The position numbers were made by a program, and so were the translations under genes. A stretch of 64,000 nt of DNA, from assembly GCA_947492175.1 (NCBI GenBank), contig CANLMQ010000006.1, positions 62,001-126,000 of the forward strand. Direction: 5' to 3'. Positions 62,971 through 64,000 of this stretch are shown piece by piece. The notes beneath the pieces were generated by a model. The model did no database searches. It was not told the origin of the DNA and saw only the letters and a list, made by a program, of their open reading frames with translations. The stretch comes from an uncultured Draconibacterium sp. Lineage in GTDB: Bacteria; Bacteroidota; Bacteroidia; Bacteroidales; Prolixibacteraceae. The number at the start of each line of letters is the position of its first letter. The stretch's first letter is position 1.

Positions 62971-64000
62971 ATGAAAAAACTGTTCGTATTACTTATTGTA
63001 TTGTTTTCAATCTGCAATGCTCAGGCACAAATTAGTGCCAAACTAATGCGCTATATGGATGTTTCCGAAACACAAATTACTTTTGTTTTTGGTGGAGATA
63101 TCTGGCTGGTTGATAAAACCGGGGGAACTGCTCTGCAGTTAACCAACTCTCCGGGAGAAGAATCGTGGCCAAAATTTTCACCCGACGGATCGGAAATTGC
63201 CTATACAGCAAGTTATAACGGAAATTCAGATGTTTTTGTGGTTCCGGTTACCGGAGGCATCCCTATCCGGGTTACTTACAATTCGTTTAACGACCGGTTA
63301 ATCGACTGGCATCCCGACGGGCAAAAATTACTATTTGCCTCGGCACGCGAAAATGGCGTTGGCCGTTTAAACCAGCTTTTTATGGTTGACAAAACGGGTG
63401 GATTTCCTGAAAAACTAGATATTCCGTATGGAGAACTCGCCAGCTTTTCTCCCGATGGAAAGCAATTGGCTTACATCACAAAAATTACAGAAAACTATCC
63501 GTTTAAACGCTATCGTGGCGGACTAACTTCCGATATTATTATTTATGATTTTGACTCCGGAAAAACCAAACGTATTACGAACAATGAAGCCAACGACGGA
63601 AAACCTACCTGGAAGGGCGACAAAATTTACTTTTTATCCGACCGGGGTAAAAATATGCGTTTAAATATCTGGCAGTATGATACCGGGTCGGAAGAAGTAA
63701 GCCAGGTTACCAATTACAGCGATTTCGATATTTCATTTCTTTCGGCCGGCCGGGAAGAGCTGATTTACGAAATGGGCGGCGATATTTATTTAATGGATTT
63801 GCCTGCCCAAACCTCCAAAAAAGTTGAGGTAAATGTGATAAGCGATCTATCGGTTGAAATGCCAACAAAAAAGGATGTAAAAGGACAAATTTCTAACATG
63901 ACAGCATCGCCCGAAGGGAAACGTATCGTATTCGAAGCCCGTGGCGAATTGTTTAATGTACCTGTAAAAGAAGGCTACACTATAAACCTCACTCGTTCGA
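62971..64000 (+). CDS. Tricorn-protease-like protein, partial at window end
   Basis: The frame opens at ATG 62971 and is still open at the last base (343 codons seen). A signal peptide (MKKLFVLLIVLFSICNAQAQ) is followed by a beta-propeller with PD40/WD40-like repeats: FSPDGSEIAYTA, WHPDGQKLLFAS and FSPDGKQLAYIT. FVFGGDIWLVDKTGGTALQL is typical of the Tricorn N-terminal propeller of Bacteroidota S41 peptidases. The PDZ and catalytic domains would lie beyond the window, so the protease call rests on the propeller alone. Confidence 0.82.
   Translation, partial: MKKLFVLLIVLFSICNAQAQISAKLMRYMDVSETQITFVFGGDIWLVDKTGGTALQLTNSPGEESWPKFSPDGSEIAYTASYNGNSDVFVVPVTGGIPIRVTYNSFNDRLIDWHPDGQKLLFASARENGVGRLNQLFMVDKTGGFPEKLDIPYGELASFSPDGKQLAYITKITENYPFKRYRGGLTSDIIIYDFDSGKTKRITNNEANDGKPTWKGDKIYFLSDRGKNMRLNIWQYDTGSEEVSQVTNYSDFDISFLSAGREELIYEMGGDIYLMDLPAQTSKKVEVNVISDLSVEMPTKKDVKGQISNMTASPEGKRIVFEARGELFNVPVKEGYTINLTRS

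Overview
The window is a chromosomal segment of a Bacteroidota bacterium, most likely an anaerobic or facultative marine member of the Bacteroidia (Marinilabiliales/Prolixibacteraceae-like; the family is inference). Evidence: moderate-to-low GC; promoters of the Bacteroidota type (-33 TTG, -7 TAnnTTTG) ahead of rpsA, nusB, rnf and others; almost no Shine-Dalgarno sequences; a long Bacteroidota-type NusB; DUF3822; sulfatase and fucosidase lipoproteins; and an Rnf complex with pyruvate:ferredoxin oxidoreductase.

Layout. 0.1-10 kb holds housekeeping genes: rpsA, a STAS protein, rnz, a RecD-like helicase, a pseudopilin-like protein, DUF3822, rsmD, a thioredoxin-like protein, pdxH and dnaX. dnaX is split by a run of ten A that looks like a programmed -1 frameshift or slippage site giving gamma and tau. 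10.3-15.6 kb: GH95 alpha-L-fucosidase lipoprotein, GPP34 protein, threonine aldolase, rhomboid protease. 15.6-19.5 kb is an accessory zone: a large structured dispersed repeat, an unknown helical protein followed by a terminator and a degenerate 21-bp tandem array, two integron-cassette-like units with matched inverted boundary sequences, and a REP-like palindrome. 19.4-26.7 kb: DUF4386 protein, nusB-DUF1573-yajC, a second copy of the structured repeat, ychF, a Nudix-fold regulator with a degenerate Nudix box, and an ECF sigma/anti-sigma-like/Spy-like trio. 26.8-34.1 kb: four sulfatases and a metallophosphoesterase, all on the minus strand. 34.2-43.5 kb: ribBA, then pbpC with a bacterial alpha-2-macroglobulin. 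43.7-46.2 kb: KefF-like/KefC-like pair. 47.3-53.4 kb: rseC-rnfBCDG-(four-helix-bundle gene)-rnfEA. 53.4-59.8 kb: AAA ATPase, nifJ and a UPF0597 protein. 59.9-60.5 kb: a second 21-bp array next to a second small helical protein. 60.8-64 kb: C45-type Ntn hydrolase, Crp/Fnr regulator and the start of a Tricorn-like protease that runs off the window.

How the parts work together. NifJ makes reduced ferredoxin and Rnf couples its oxidation by NAD to ion pumping. The sulfatases and GH95 enzyme point to use of sulfated, fucose-containing glycans. PbpC and alpha-2-macroglobulin act at the envelope. The most unusual signal is that two separate loci share one layout (small helical protein gene, intrinsic terminator, then a degenerate tandem array of exactly 21-bp period) although their repeat sequences differ. 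I know of no described system with this layout and present it as the main candidate. Further observations are a dispersed element whose two copies show compensatory changes in several helices, and the cassette pair. All calls come from reading the sequence; no database search was run.
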